64,000 nt of DNA from assembly GCA_028571685.1 (NCBI GenBank), contig CM053154.1:10014001-10078000 (forward strand). Direction: 5' to 3'. The notes beneath the pieces are model-generated. The model ran no database searches, was not told the origin of the DNA, and saw only the letters and a program-made list of their open reading frames with translations. Positions 11,771 through 23,919 of this stretch are shown in pieces. A program made the translations under genes and the position numbers. The DNA comes from Heterohyrax brucei. Taxonomy: Eukaryota; Chordata; Mammalia; Hyracoidea; Procaviidae. Position 1 is the first letter of the stretch, and every line of letters starts with the position of its first letter.

Positions 11771-11915
11771 GTGGAAACTCTGGTGGCATAGTGGTTAACT
11801 ACATCTGCTAACCAAAAGATCAGCAGTTTGAATCTACCAGGCACTCCTTGGAAACTCTATAGGGTTGCTAGGAGTCAGCATTGACTCGACGGAGTGGGTT
11901 TGGTATGGGTTGCAG
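11771..11915 (+). mobile_element. AfroSINE
   Basis: GGAAACTCTGGTGGCATAGT (A box), GCAGTTTGAATCTACC (B box), and the tail TGACTCGACGGAGTGGG. Confidence 0.9.
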
Positions 11916-12049
11916 AGAGTACACTGGACTGCTTGGCACTCTGTAGGAAACTCCGCTTTCTCTCCCAGCAAATATTCCAGGGGAAGCTCCACCCTTAGAG
12001 GCGGCATAAGATGAAAAAGCAGTGTGAGAACCAGAGGTCATCACTTGCT

Positions 12050-12180
12050 CAGCAAGTACTCAGTGCACCTACTATGTACTGGGTGCTGTGTGATGAGCAC
12101 AGATCATGGGGCCCTGTCCCATGGGGCTTCCACACTTGGGGATGGGCAACAAAAAGGCCAACAGACACGTGAAGAGGTAA
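12050..12180 (-). mobile_element. L2 LINE fragment
   Basis: AGTGCACCTACTATGTACTG and GGTGCTGTG match the inverted end of mammalian L2, followed by CCCTGTCCCATGGGGCTTCC. Confidence 0.6.
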
Positions 12181-12369
12181 TGAACCACTTGGTCCTCTCT
12201 TGTTTTATCTTGGTCAGCAAACTTATTTAGTAACTGCCAGCAAAAGAACAATTTAGGCTATTTAGGCTTGTTTAATCCATTCCCGTAAAGAGTTTATTGG
12301 ACTAGATTGCTTGAGCTTGATCACAGAACTATGTACCTCTCCCTTCAATTACAAGCCACCAAGGCCATT

Positions 12370-12468
12370 GTCAAGTCATTGCTGTTGTTAGGAGCTGTTG
12401 ACTTGGCTCTGACTCGTGATGACCTTCTTGCTTGGTCCTGTGCCATCCTCACAATCTTTGCTTTCAGG
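12370..12468 (-). mobile_element. RTE LINE 3' end fragment
   Basis: TTGTTAGGAGCTGTTGACTT then TCCTGTGCCATCCTCACAAT is the inverted 3' end of the resident RTE, as seen also at 19203. Confidence 0.8.
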
Positions 12469-12751
12469 TCACTAGAAAGGTGCTGGAATCTGAGTGTCAA
12501 ACTCTTTCATCAGGAAGCTGGGAAGAGAGACAAGAGATGCTTGTCTCCATCGAGGCCCTGGATTACGACTCTGGCAGAATTTGTAACTCCAGGAAGACTG
12601 GGACAGCCCACTAAACACTTGCTTTGAACGAAGAAAGGACAGGTGAGAAGTGGTGAGCACCTGTGCAAGCAGGTGCACATGCAGGCTTGTGTATTTTTTC
12701 ATCCTGGCAACTCCAAGCATGGCACACTGTGCATTCTGAGGGCTCCTAACA

Positions 12752-12921
12752 AACCGAGAAACCAAACCCACTGCCATCAAGTCAATTCTGACTCACAGCA
12801 ACCATATAGAACACGAGTAAAACTGCCCCATAGAGCTTCCAAGGAGTGCCTGGTGGATTTGAACAGCTAATTTTTTGGTTAGCAGTCATAGTTGTTAAGC
12901 ACTAAGCCACCAGGGTTTCCA
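12752..12921 (-). mobile_element. AfroSINE
   Basis: AACCCACTGCCATCAAGTCA, then AAGGAGTGCCTGGTGGATTT and the inverted head CTAAGCCACCAGGGTTTCC. Nearly complete. Confidence 0.93.
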
Positions 12922-13140
12922 TGGAAACCAAGAAGAGCCATTTTTATGAAGAGTCCCTAACTATACGCTTTACTGCTAAAATCAAGTTAAAAATCCTGGA
13001 ACCAGAAGCCTCCAGAGGGGTCTCAGGCAAAATCTGATTTTAACAAAAGAGAAAATCCCAATACCTCACTCTGCTGGAAGCTCTGAGCCTTGGTATGTAA
13101 TAGTTCAAAGAACCACTGTGCATCTTACTTGCAAGTAAAT

Positions 13141-13302
13141 ACCAAAAACCTGTCACCACTGAGTCAATTCCAACTCACAGTGACCCTAAAGGACAGAGTA
13201 AAACTGCTGCCTAGGGTTTCCAAGTTGCTGTTGATGGATTCCAACGGTTGACCCTTTGGTTAGCAGCCAAGCACTTCACCACTGTACCACCAGGGCTCCC
13301 TG
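13141..13302 (-). mobile_element. AfroSINE
   Basis: GAGTCAATTCCAACTCACAG, CTAGGGTTTCCAAG and the head CTGTACCACCAGGGCTCC. Confidence 0.92.
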
Positions 13303-13739
13303 CAGGTAAACAGATGGACACAATAGTCTCTGTTGATTCTTTGCAAGTCCAACTGTCTAATCCTGTTCTGCTTAAAGATGAAACACTCAGGTTTCCCACC
13401 CCCTGTCAAGACTGCACGTCCAAGGCTTATAATTCAACTCAGTGCAACCCTGGCATCTATTACCTCCAAGGCAAGAGGCCCCAGGCAACTGTGGGTGGGA
13501 AGACAGTCACAACAGTGAAGGAAATGTTTCCTATATCCTTCCTAGTAAGAAATAAAGACACAGGAGACATTTTAAGCAACTACACATGCCAATTACTCAT
13601 GACCTATTGTTTTGAACGTTTCTGAAGGTTCTGACTGAGGAACACCAACAGTGACAAAGACCACCACTGCCACTTCTGTTTAATGAGGTTCAATTGCAGG
13701 TCCCATGTCTTTTAGGCAGTGTCTGGAGAACCCACAGCA

Positions 13740-13878
13740 GTTCTACAAGGCAGGTTGTATGATGAAGCTTGCCCCATTTTCCAAATCAAAGTTAAGAAAA
13801 TTGTCCAATGGCACAGAGCTAACACCTAAGTGGCCAATTAAGATTTTGATCCTGTATCTATTGACTTCAAAGATACTC
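13740..13878 (-). mobile_element. MIR SINE fragment (probable)
   Basis: CCATTTTCCAAATCAAAGTT and ATGGCACAGAGCTAACACCT fit a decayed inverted MIR. Confidence 0.45.
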
Positions 13879-13959
13879 TAGGGTGAGGTGAAGAGCTTAG
13901 CTACTAACCAAAACATTTTATTACACCAAAAGAAAATCCAGTACTCATAAGCAAGCAAA

Positions 13960-14112
13960 CAAAAAAAAACCAAACTCATTGTCCTGGAGTCAATCGCGAC
14001 TCATAGCAACAGAGTAGAACTGCCCCACGGGGTTTCCAAGGAGTGCCTGGTGGATTGGAGTTGCTATCCTCTTGGTTAGCAGCTGTGGCACTTAACCACT
14101 GTGCCACCACAC
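13960..14112 (-). mobile_element. AfroSINE
   Basis: GGAGTCAATCGCGACTCATA, GGGTTTCCAAGGAGTGCCTG, head ACCACTGTGCCACCAC. Confidence 0.92.
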
Positions 14113-14345
14113 GTTAGCAGGAACTTCCTATGTCCTTCTTCCCTGCTGCTCCCGCCAACCGCTGATCTATTTTGTTTCTCTATAGATTTGCCTCTTCTAG
14201 ATAGGTCATTTAAACAGAATCCTACAATATTTGCCTTTTAATGTCTAGCTTCTGTCACTGAGCGTAATGTTTACCAGATTCATCCATATTGTAGCTTGTA
14301 TCATTTCTTCATTCCTTTTTGAAGGCTGAATAACTTATCATTGCA
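14113..14345 (-). mobile_element. Old L1 LINE fragment
   Basis: TTCATTCCTTTTTGAAGGCT and CATTGCATGGCTAT match the inverted 3' part of ancient mammalian L1 ('gaatattccattgtatggatat' type phrase). Confidence 0.6.
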
Positions 14346-14353
14346 TGGCTATG

Positions 14354-14552
14354 AAGAGCCCTAGTCTTACAGTGGTTAAGCTCTTGGCTGCCAACTGAAA
14401 AGGCAGCAATTCAAACCCACCAGTAGCACCACATGAGAAAGATGTAGTAGTCTGCTCTTGTAAAGATTACAGCCTTGGAAACCATATGGGACAGTTCTAC
14501 TCTGTCCTATAGAGTCCCTAAGAGTCCAAATCACCTCAGTGGAACACAGCAA
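14354..14552 (+). mobile_element. AfroSINE, long-body variant
   Basis: GAGCCCTAGTCTTACAGTGG, GCAATTCAAACCCACC, then body AGTCTGCTCTTGTAAAGATT and tail CTACTCTGTCCTATAG. Confidence 0.88.
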
Positions 14553-14924
14553 CAACTTTGTTTCAGGGGGCATCCCTCCCAGCAGTAATACTGTGAACCT
14601 TCTCCTGTTTACATAACATGAAGGTGCCCTAGTTTATCTCTGACAAGCTTGGTCTTCCAAGAACTCCATTACAAAGAGTAATTTTTCTTAATAATTTTTT
14701 ATTGCAGTATTATGTTGACGGTATTGGTCAGCCATCACTGTTAACTGTTTCCAAATTGAAAAAAGAAGTGTTAAAAATACTCTTAAATTGTAACTTTAAA
14801 AATACAATTTAATGCAACATTCAACTTGGATCTATGATCTTGGAGAGGATCAAGTCTATAAACTGACCTTGCTTTTCAATGTCATTTTATGAGAATCTAC
14901 CACACAAGAAAATGAAATCTTGAT
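14553..14924. other. Intergenic AT-rich stretch
   Basis: No gene or clear repeat seen. Confidence 0.4.
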
Positions 14925-15190
14925 GGACCCACACATAGATGATCTTTGAACACATCAATATTGAGTGAAATAAGGTAGACACAAAAGGACAAATACTGTA
15001 TGATCTTGTTTATATGAAATAAGAAAATATATAGAAGCCAAAGACTCTTAGTGGTTACTAGGGATGGGAGGCAGAGAGAGGAGTGTTTTTGCTTAGGGGC
15101 ATTGAGCCTGCGTTAACGGTTGTGGAAAGAATTAGAAAGGAAGGGCAAGAACAGTTGCATAGCTTGAAGAATGTAATCAGTGTCACTGAA
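14925..15190 (+). mobile_element. Old L1 LINE, 3' end fragment
   Basis: TGAGTGAAATAAGGTAGACA, AAAAGGACAAATACTGTATG and AGTGGTTACTAGGGATGGGA are typical of the 3' end of mammalian L1. Confidence 0.75.
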
Positions 15191-15191
15191 T

Positions 15192-15750
15192 TATACAAGA
15201 CTGCCAATAAAGTTTGTGAACTCATCCTAGAAAAAGTAACACATACCCATTGCTGAATATCACTACAGTCATCTTTGAAGTACTTCCCTTGGGAAGCTAT
15301 GCACTGATGCTAGAGCCTAGCCCACACTTCAAAGCAATTTTGGAACTCTTTTTTGTAATGCCCATAAGAGCTGTCATTGTGTTACCCTTGATGTCCTGAA
15401 TGTCATCTACATGTCTTTCATTCAATATTTCCTTTATCTTCAGATAAAGAAGAAAGTTATTGGGGGCCAGATCAGGTGAGCAGGGACGATGTTGCGCTAC
15501 AGTTATTTGTTTACTGGCTAAAAATCCCTCACAGACAACTGTATAGTTAAGTTCATGAACTTGTCACCTTGCCACCATGCACATTAGCCATAGAAAAAGC
15601 TCCAAAATTGCTTAGAAAGGTGGACTACGTGCTGGCATTGGTGCATAACTTCCCAAGGGCAGTACTTTGAAGGTGATCATAGTGATATTCAGCAATGAGG
15701 TACATAGCACTCAGAACAATTAAGTTCACAAACTCGTCAGTCCTTATACA
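15192..15750. mobile_element. Mariner-derived palindromic element, copy 2 (complete)
   Basis: Flanked by TA on both sides (tTAcaagactgcc and tccttaTA). The first 160 bases and last 150 bases are inverted repeats of each other (ATTGCTGAATATCACTACAG against GATATTCAGCAATG). Between them lie about 190 bases of inverted mariner transposase sequence and a terminal-repeat-like TTAAGTTCATGAACTTGTCA. It encodes nothing intact. Confidence 0.82.
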
Positions 15751-16440
15751 GAGCGAAATAGTTGAGGTGGCTTATGCCACGTTACATAAATTTTCACCAG
15801 AATTTTTAAAAATATCCTATTATACATCATTTTCATTCTTCTTCCAATAACATCAACTCATGTCTTCAGCTGCAACACAGGCTAAGTGCTGGAGGTCTCG
15901 AACATTGCAGATCCAGCTGAATTCCCTTCCCGGAAAACGTGTGTGGGAAATACGGGACTAGCCTCCTATACCCGAAGCACGTCCATCACCACCTTGCGGC
16001 TAATCATTAACAACATTTCTTCATAGCTGGGACAATGCCAAGAATATACAGCTCAGAATGAATCCACCAGGAAGACTATGCCATAAAACATTCTGCTCCA
16101 CCACGTTGTAAAGCAGCCCAGTTATTGATACTGAGATCCTCAAGCCGTCAGACTGTGGCAGCACGCCTTGTTCCAAGAATTACATAATCAGCACAGATAC
16201 CCGATTCCCAGCAGTGTTCTAGGCAAAGTCCACCGTTCACCATTTTTGAAACACCGGGGTTCTAAAGGCCACCTTCTCTCAAGTCACATGCTGAGTACCC
16301 CCTGAGATCTGACAGGATGCGTTGAGCATTGACTTAAACTGTTACATAAAGATGATGCCATCAAATGTCTACCATTGTTACCCCTAACAATTATATAGAG
16401 AAGGAAATTACAAGAGATATTTTTTATGCAGACTGTGGTA
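15751..16440. other. Intergenic single-copy stretch
   Basis: No gene or clear repeat seen. Confidence 0.4.
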
Positions 16441-18100
16441 GGTTGTCAGGGTTGGATGTCATCAAGTGAGATCTGACCCTTAGTGACCCTGAGTACAACA
16501 GAATAAAACACTGCTCAGTGCTGTGCCATCCTAACAATCCTGGTTGTGTCTGAGCCCATTGTTGCAGCCACTGAGTCATTTCATCTCATCAAGGGTGTCC
16601 CTCTTTGTCTCTGATCTTCTCCCTTATAAAGCGAGAGATTCTTCTGCTGGGACTGGTCCCTCCTGATAACTAGTCCTACATACTTGAGACGAAGTCTCAC
16701 CATCCTTGATTCAAAGAAGCACTGGGGCTGTACTTTTTCCAAGACAGAAGCTTGTTCTTCTGGCAGCCCATGGTATAGTCAATATTCTTTGCCAACACCA
16801 TAATTCAAAGGTACCAATTCTTCAGCCTTCCTCACTCATTGTTCAGCTTTCGCACACATGTGGGATGACTGAAAAGACCATGGCTTGGGTCCTCAAGGTG
16901 ACATCTTTGCTTTTCAATACTTTAAAAAGGTCTTTTGCAGCAGATTGGCCTATGTAATATGTCATTTTGATTTCTTAACTGCTGTTTCCATGAACGTTGA
17001 TTGTGGATCCAAGTAAAATGAAATCCTTGACAGTTTCAATATTTTCTCTGTTTATTATGATGTTCTGTATTGGTCCAGTTGTGAGAATTTTTGTGTTCAT
17101 TCTATTGAGCTGCAAGCCATGCTGGAAGCTGCAGTCCTTGACCTTCATCCACAAGTACTTCACACCCTCTTCACTTCCAGCAAGCAAGCTGTGTCATCTA
17201 CATATGGCAGGTTGGTAATGAGTCTTCCTCCAATTGTGATGCCAGGTTCTTCTTTATATAGTCCAGTTTGTTGGATTATTTGCTCAACATACAGAATGAA
17301 TAAGTATGGAGAGAGGATACAACCCTGATGCACACCTTTCCTGACTTTAAACTATGCAGTGTCCCCTTGTTTAGTTCGAACGACTGCCTCTTGGAAAGTT
17401 CCTTGTGAACACAACGAACTGTTCTGGAGTTCTCATTCTTTGCAATGTTACCTATAATTCATTATGATCCATACAGTTGAATGCTTTTGCATAGTAAATA
17501 AAACATTCTTCTTTTTCAGCCAAGATCCATGTGACACCGGCAGTGATATCTCTCCTTCTATGTCCTCTACTGAAACTGGCTTGAATTTCATGCAGTTCTC
17601 TGTATTGCTGAAAATATTTTTTGAACTAACTTCAACAAAATTCTTCTTGTATATGATATTAATGGTGCTATTTTATAATTTCTGCATCTACTATGTAACT
17701 TTTCTTTGGATTGGGTGCAAATATGAATCTCTCCTGGTTGGCTGGCTGGAGAGTTGTTTTCCAAATTTCTTGGCATAGGCAAGTGAGCATGTCTAGTGTT
17801 GCAGCCATTTGTTGAAACATCCCAGTTGGTATTCTGTCAATTCCTGGAGACTCATTTTTGGCCAGTGCCTCCAGTGCATCTTAGACTTCTTCCTTCACTA
17901 CCATCAGTCCTTGATCATACACTACCTTCTGAAAAGGCTGAACACTGACCAGTTCTTTTTGGTGCAGTGACTGTGTAGTCCTTCTATCTTCTTTTGGTGT
18001 TTCCTGGATCATTGGCTATTTTGTCTGTAGAATCCTTAAAAATTGCAACTTGAGGCTTAAATTTTTTTCTTTAGTACTTTCAACTTGAGAAATGCCAAAT
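16441..18100 (-). mobile_element. RTE-clade LINE, 5'-truncated copy
   Basis: Inverted RTE from its 3' end (16441) into the sequence before the RT domain. The catalytic loop reads YVDD at 17193-17204. Stops and frameshifts break the reading frame; only pieces such as LAGSEEGVKYL and LNRMNTKILTT stay open. Confidence 0.9.
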
Positions 18101-18690
18101 ATACTTTTCCGTCTTGTTTTACTAACTCTCCATTTTACCGAGCATGATACCCTTCTCCAGGTACTAGGCCCCCCAATAACATGTCCAAAATACGTGAGAC
18201 AAAGTCTCATCATCCTCCATTGCAAGTAGTATTCTGGATATACTTCTTCTAAGGCAGATTTGTTCTTCTGACTGTCCATGGTATGTTCAATATTCTTCAC
18301 CAACACCGTAATTCAAAGGTATCAATTATTCTTCCATCTTCCTTATTCATTGTCTAGCTTTTGCATACATATTGGGCAATTGAAAACATTCTAGTTAGGA
18401 TCGGGTGCACGTTAGTCCTCAAGGTGACATCTCTGCTTTTGAGCTCTTTAAAGAGATCTTTTGCAGCAGATTTGCTCAGTGCAATATGTCCTTTGATTCC
18501 TTAAGTGTTCCGTCCATGCACACTGATTTTATATCCAAGTAAAATGAAATCCTTGACAAACTTATGTTGCTTATTGCTCCAGTTGTGAGGACTCTTGTTT
18601 TATGTTGAAGTATAATCCATACCGAAGGCTGCAGTCTTTGATCTTCATCAGTAAGTGCTTCAAGTCCTTTTCACTTCCACCCAGATGCCA
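18101..18690 (-). mobile_element. RTE-clade LINE, second fragment in tandem
   Basis: At about 18100 the sequence jumps back to RTE 3'-proximal sequence (ACCGAGCATGATACCCTTCT, ATTCTTCACCAACACC), already covered by the preceding copy. It is therefore a separate truncated fragment in the same orientation. Confidence 0.85.
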
Positions 18691-18992
18691 GAAACAAGAA
18701 TTCCAGTAATTCTTACCTCTGCTCTACACTTCCTTTTCAGAGTTGAAAGATAAGGACTGATAAGAGATAAGAGAAGTAAGAGACTGTAATTCTTAGAGGC
18801 AGGTATGATAAGCACCCACCTCACCTTAGAGCCTGTCACCCCATTGGCCTCTTCACTCTTCACCTTAATTCCCCTCTCCAGCCTCTTTACCATTCTCCTG
18901 GCCCTCTCCTCTGCATTTCCTGGTTCCATTGCCTCCCCTTACGCTTGTTCTCTGTAACTTGAGATTAATTTAATTTTAAAGAAATGTTCACA
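18691..18992. other. Intergenic single-copy stretch
   Basis: No gene or clear repeat seen. Confidence 0.4.
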
Positions 18993-19132
18993 CTATGTCT
19001 GCTAGCCAAAAGGTTGGCAGTTCAAATCCACCAGGCACTCCTTGGAAACTCTATGGAGCACTTCTACTCTGTCCTAGAGGGTCTCTGTGAGTTGGAATAG
19101 ACTCGAAAGCAGTGGGTTGGGTTTGATTTGCC
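18993..19132 (+). mobile_element. AfroSINE, 5' end missing
   Basis: TCTGCTAGCCAAAAGGTTGG, CAGTTCAAATCCACCAGGCA, tail GACTCGAAAGCAGTGGG. Confidence 0.9.
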
Positions 19133-19202
19133 AAACCAAGTGCGGTTAAGTTGGTTTACTGGTCATTTAAAAATCAAAGCCCTCTACTTCTAGTTTGACT
19201 TC

Positions 19203-22200
19203 TGTTGTTGTTACGTGCCATAGAGTCAGTTCTGACTCACAGTGACCCTATGTGCAACAGAACAAAACACTGCCCAGTCCTGCACTATGCCCACAATCGT
19301 TTCTATGCTTAAGCCCATTGTTGAGGGTCTTCCTCTTTTTTGCTAACTGTCCACTCTACCAAGCACAATGTCCTTCTCCAGGAATTAACCCCTCCTGACA
19401 TGTTCAAAGAAGTAAGTCACAGTCTTTCTATTGTTGCTTTCAAGGAGCACTCTGGTTGTACTTCTTCCAGAACAGATCTATTTGTTCTTTTGGTAGTCCA
19501 CAGTACATTCAACATTCTTCTCCAACACTACAATTCAAACACATCAAATCTTCTTGTGTCTTCCTTAGTCATTGTCCAGCTTTCATATGCATATTATGCC
19601 ATTGAAAACACCATGGCTTGGGTCAGGTGCACTTAGTCTTTGAGGTGACATCTTTACTTTTCAATACTTGAAAGACGTCTCTTGCAGCAGATTTTCCCAG
19701 TGCAGTGCATCTTTTGATTTCCTGGCTGCTGCTTCCACGGCCACTGAATGTGGACCCAGGTAAAATGAAATCTTTGACAATCTCAATCCTTTCTTCATTT
19801 ATCATGATGTAGCTTACTGGTCCAGTTATATTTTCATTTTCTCGGTGTTGAGGCTGTGGACTTTGATTCTCATCATTAAGTGTTTCAAATCCTCTTCACT
19901 TCCAGAAAGCAGGGTGGCATCATCTGCGTAATGCAGGTTGTTAGTGAGTCTTCCCCCAATCCTGATGTCTCCTTCTTCTTCACATAGTACAGTTCCTCAG
20001 ATTATTTGCTTGGCATACAGATTGAAAAGGTATGGTGAAAGGATATGACCCTGATGCATACCTTTCCTGACTTTAAACCATGCAGTATCACCTTGTGGCT
20101 GTTAGACTGACTGCCTTTTGGTCCATGTATAGATTCCTTAAGAGCACAATTATGTGTTCTGCAATTCCCACTCTCCACAATGTTGTCTATAACTTGTTAA
20201 GAGCCACACAGTTGAATACCTTTGCATAGTCAATGAAACACAGGTAAATAATCTGCCTGGTATTCTCTGCTTTCAGCCAAGATCCTTCTGACATCAGCAA
20301 TGATATCCCTGATTTCACATCCTTTTCTGAATCTGGCTTGAATTGCAGACAGTTCACTGTCAATAGACTGTTGTAGTTGCTTTTGAATGATCTTGAGCAA
20401 ATTTTACTTGCATGTGATATTGACATTGTTCAATAATTTCTGCATTCAGTTGATTCACCTTTGTTGGGAATAGGATCTCAAGGTCAATATGAATGTCCTT
20501 CAGTCAGGTGGTCAGCTACCTGTCTTCCAAATGTCTTGGCATAGACCAGTGAGCAGTTTCAGGACTCAGTTGATGTTCTATCGACTCCTGGAGCCTTATT
20601 TTTTGCCAGTGCTTTGAATCCAACTTTGACTTTGTCTTTCATTACCATTGGTTCCTGATTGTATGCTACCTCTTGAAATCGTTGAACATGGACGAGTTCT
20701 TCCTCATAGAATGATGCTGTGTATTTCTTCCATCTTCTTTTGATGCTTTCTGAGTTGTTTAATATTTTTCCTGTAGAATCCTTCACTACTCCAACTCGAG
20801 GTTTGAATTTTTTCTTCAGTTCTTTCAGCATAAGAAATGTAGAGCATGTTCTTGCCTTCTGGTTTTCTAGCTCCCGCTCTTCGCACATGTCATTATAATA
20901 CTTTGTCTTCTTAAGCTGCTCTTTGAAGTCTTCTGTTTGGTTCTTTTACTTTGTCATTCCTTCATTTTGCTTTAGCTATTCAACACTCAAGAGCAAGTTT
21001 CAGAGTCTCTTCTGACAACCAATTTGGTCTTTTCTTTCTTTCCTGTCTTCTTAATGACCTTTTGCTTTCTTCATGGATGATGTCTTTGATGTCATTCCAC
21101 AACTTGTCTAGTCTTCGGTCATTTGTGTTCAGTGCATTGAATCTATTATTAAAATGGTCTCTAATCTCAGATGGGATATACTCAAGGTTGTACTTTGGCT
21201 CTTGTGGACTTGTTCTAATTTCCTTCAGCTTCAATTTAGATTTGCACACAAACAATTGATGGTCTGTGCAGCAGTCAGCACCTGGTCTTGTTCTGACTGC
21301 TTATATGGCGCTTTTCCATTGTGTCTTTCCGTGGATGGAGCCAGTTTGATTCCTGCGTATTCCATCTGGTAAGATTCATGAGTATAGTCACCATTTATGT
21401 TGGTGAAAAAAGGTATTTACAGTGAAGAAGTTGTTGGTCTTGCAAAATTCTATCATGAACTCTCCAACATCATTTCTGTCACCAAGGCCATATTTTCCAA
21501 CTGCTGATCCTTCTTCTTTGTTTCCAACTTTTGCATTCCAATCACCAGTAATTATCAATGCATTTTGATTGCATGTTCAATCAATTTTGGACTGCAGAAG
21601 CTGGTAAGAATCTTCAGTTCCTTCATCTTTGGCCTTAGTGGTTGGTGTATATATTTGAATAATAGTTGTATTAACTGGGCATTCTTGTAGGTGTATGGAT
21701 ATTATTCTATTACTAACTGATTTGTACTTCAGGACAGATCTTGAAATGTTCTTTTTGATGAAGAATGTGATATCATTCCTCTTCAAGTTTTCATTCCTGG
21801 CATAGTAGACCATATAATTGTCTGATTCAAAATGGCCAATACCAGTTCATTTCAGCTCAGTGATGCCTAGGATATCAATGTTCATACATGATTTCCAATT
21901 TTCCTAGATTCATGCTTCCTACATTCCACATGCCAGTTATTAATGGATGTTTGCAGCTGTTTCTTCTCATTTTGAGTCGTGCCACATCAGCAAATGAGGG
22001 TTCTGAAGGCTTTATTCCATCCACTTCATTAATGTTGACTCAGCTTTGAGGAGGTAGCTCTTCCCCAGTCGTCTTCTGAGTGCCCTACCACCTGTGGGGC
22101 TCATTTTCTGGCATGATTTCTGTCAGTGTTCCACTGCTATTCACAAGGTTTTCATTGGCTAGTTGTTTTCAGAGGTAGACTGCCAGGTTCTTCATCCTAG

Positions 22201-22345
22201 TCTGGAAGCTCAGCTGAAACCTGTTCACCACAGATGACTCTGCTGGGCTCCGAATACCAGTGGCATAGCTTCCAGCATTACAGCAACACACAAGACCCTG
22301 CAGTATAACGAACTCACAGACCAGTGAGGGATTTCACTCCGAGAG
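19203..22345 (-). mobile_element. RTE-clade LINE, nearly full length, inactivated
   Basis: About 3.1 kb, close to the family's usual 3.2-3.3 kb. On the minus strand, in order: a 5' region (22345 to about 22000), an APE-type endonuclease part (open piece at 21577-21813 with IQIYTPTTKA), a linker, and a reverse transcriptase with APGVDR, FIDYAKVFNCV (domain A) and an intact YADD at 19919-19930. The 3' end shares its tail with the SINEs. Many stops and frameshifts interrupt the frame, so it is not autonomous now. Confidence 0.93.
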
Positions 22346-22346
22346 G

Positions 22347-22447
22347 CTCGAAAACCCCAGTGACTCAGTAGTTAAAGAGCTACAGCTGCTAACCAAAAGG
22401 TCAGCAGTTCAAATCCACCAGGTGTTCCTTGGAAACTATATCAGAAG
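22347..22447 (+). mobile_element. AfroSINE, 3'-truncated
   Basis: AAACCCCAGTGACTCAGTAG, GCTGCTAACCAAAAGGTCAG, CAGTTCAAATCCACCAGG; it stops in the body. Confidence 0.88.
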
Positions 22448-22459
22448 TTTTCCTTGTCT

Positions 22460-22600
22460 AATCCTGGTGGTGGTAGTGGTTAAATGGTATAGCAGTTCAA
22501 GTCTAGTGGGCATTTCTCAGAAACTATATGGGCAAGTTTTACTGTGTCCTCTATAGTGGCTGTGAGTCAGAATTAACTCAATGGTAGAGTTTAGTTTTAT
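22460..22600 (+). mobile_element. AfroSINE
   Basis: CCTGGTGGTGGTAGTGGTTA head with internal loss, and tail GTGAGTCAGAATTAACTCAA. Confidence 0.85.
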
Positions 22601-22914
22601 GGAAGCTTACTAAATTTATTAGTATTTTTGTATTATCATATATCTTATTTCCTTTGTGATGGGGAGCCCTCAGTCACAAGCTAATTATTAATCTCTTTTT
22701 TTCATAGAGTTTTCAGCTGGAGTCTAGTGTTCTTGAGGGCACAGCTATGTTTAACTCACATCTGCATGGCCTTCCATGGAGGTAGTGTGCTCAGAAACAT
22801 AGTAAGTGCTCCAGACAAAGCTTCTGATCTGAAATGAGTAGTTCAGACTTCAAGTTCTTACATCCTGGCTACCGAGAGAGATCCAGGTATAGGGAAAAGA
22901 AATCTCACAGTACA
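22601..22914. other. Intergenic stretch
   Basis: No gene seen. Confidence 0.4.
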
Positions 22915-23139
22915 CACTGTATTACTTTCACACTGCTGCCATAAGAAATTACTACACACTGAGTTGCTTACAATAACATGGATTTGTTATCTTACAGTCC
23001 TAGAGATCACAAATCTGAAACAGGTCTCACGGGCTGAAATCAAGGCATTGGCAGAGCTTCATTCCTTCTGGAAACCCCAGGGTATAATCCATTACCTTGC
23101 TTCTTCCAGTTTCTAAAGGTCTGCATGTCTTTGTGAAAG
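22915..23139 (+). mobile_element. MaLR LTR (MLT1-like), left part
   Basis: CACACTGCTGCCATAAGAAA, TTATCTTACAGTCCTAGAG and TCAAGGCATTGGCAGAGC follow the MLT1-type MaLR LTR. The element continues after a SINE at 23420. Confidence 0.75.
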
Positions 23140-23418
23140 AGCCCTGGTAGTGCAGTGGTTAAACACTCTGCTGCTAACCAAAAGGCCAGCAGTTTATTGC
23201 CCACCAAATGCTCCACAGGAGAAAGATGTGACAGTCTGTTCTGTAAAGGTTAAACCAAGCCAAACCAAGTCCAGTGCCATCGAGTCGATGCCGATGCATA
23301 GCAATGCTATACAGCCTAGAAGACCCTATGAGGCAGTTCTATTCTGCCCTGTAGTGTTGCTATGAGCTGACTGTGAGTTGGAATTGACTCAACAGCAATG
23401 GGTTTGCTTGTTTGTTTT
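23140..23418 (+). mobile_element. AfroSINE inserted in the MaLR LTR, itself rearranged
   Basis: Head AGAGCCCTGGTAGTGCAGTG, B box region, then at about 23256-23330 an inverted SINE piece (CCATCGAGTCGATGCCGATG) and finally the normal tail TGGAATTGACTCAACAGC. Confidence 0.85.
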
Positions 23419-23720
23419 CAGTATTTCTTAGCTTATGTCTCCTTCTCCCTCCTCAAAGCTCGTCACTCCCATCTCTGTGTCCATAGTCACCATCTCATCT
23501 CTGTCCTTCTGATTTCCCTGCCTGCCTCTTACAAGGACCTCATGAATACACTAGATCCATTCAGATAATCCAGAGTAATTCATCTCTTTCTCTCCAGATT
23601 CCTAACTTAGTCACATCTGCAAAGACTCTTATGCTATATAAGGTAACATATCCACAGCCTCCAGGAATTAGGACATAGACGTCTTCAGGGGGTCATTATT
23701 CAGCGCACCTCAAAGGCAAG
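23419..23720 (+). mobile_element. MaLR LTR (MLT1-like), right part
   Basis: AATCCAGAGTAATTCATCTC, ATAAGGTAACATATCCACAG and GGACATAGACGTCTTCAGG are the 3' half of the same LTR. Confidence 0.75.
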
Positions 23721-23919
23721 CACAGATCTAGGCACATGGGAAACGAGGTTGAAGAGAGGAGAAACTCCTCAGGTAGGACTGAGAATGGTGGGCATTCCGT
23801 TGGCATTTCCCCAAAGTCACTCACTTTTTGTTCATTTCCCAAATGCTCTTTTCCTACCACTTGCACTCTAGGAGGCACTGGAGATTCTGAGGTCAAAGTT
23901 AAATGTGTCTTCTTCTATG

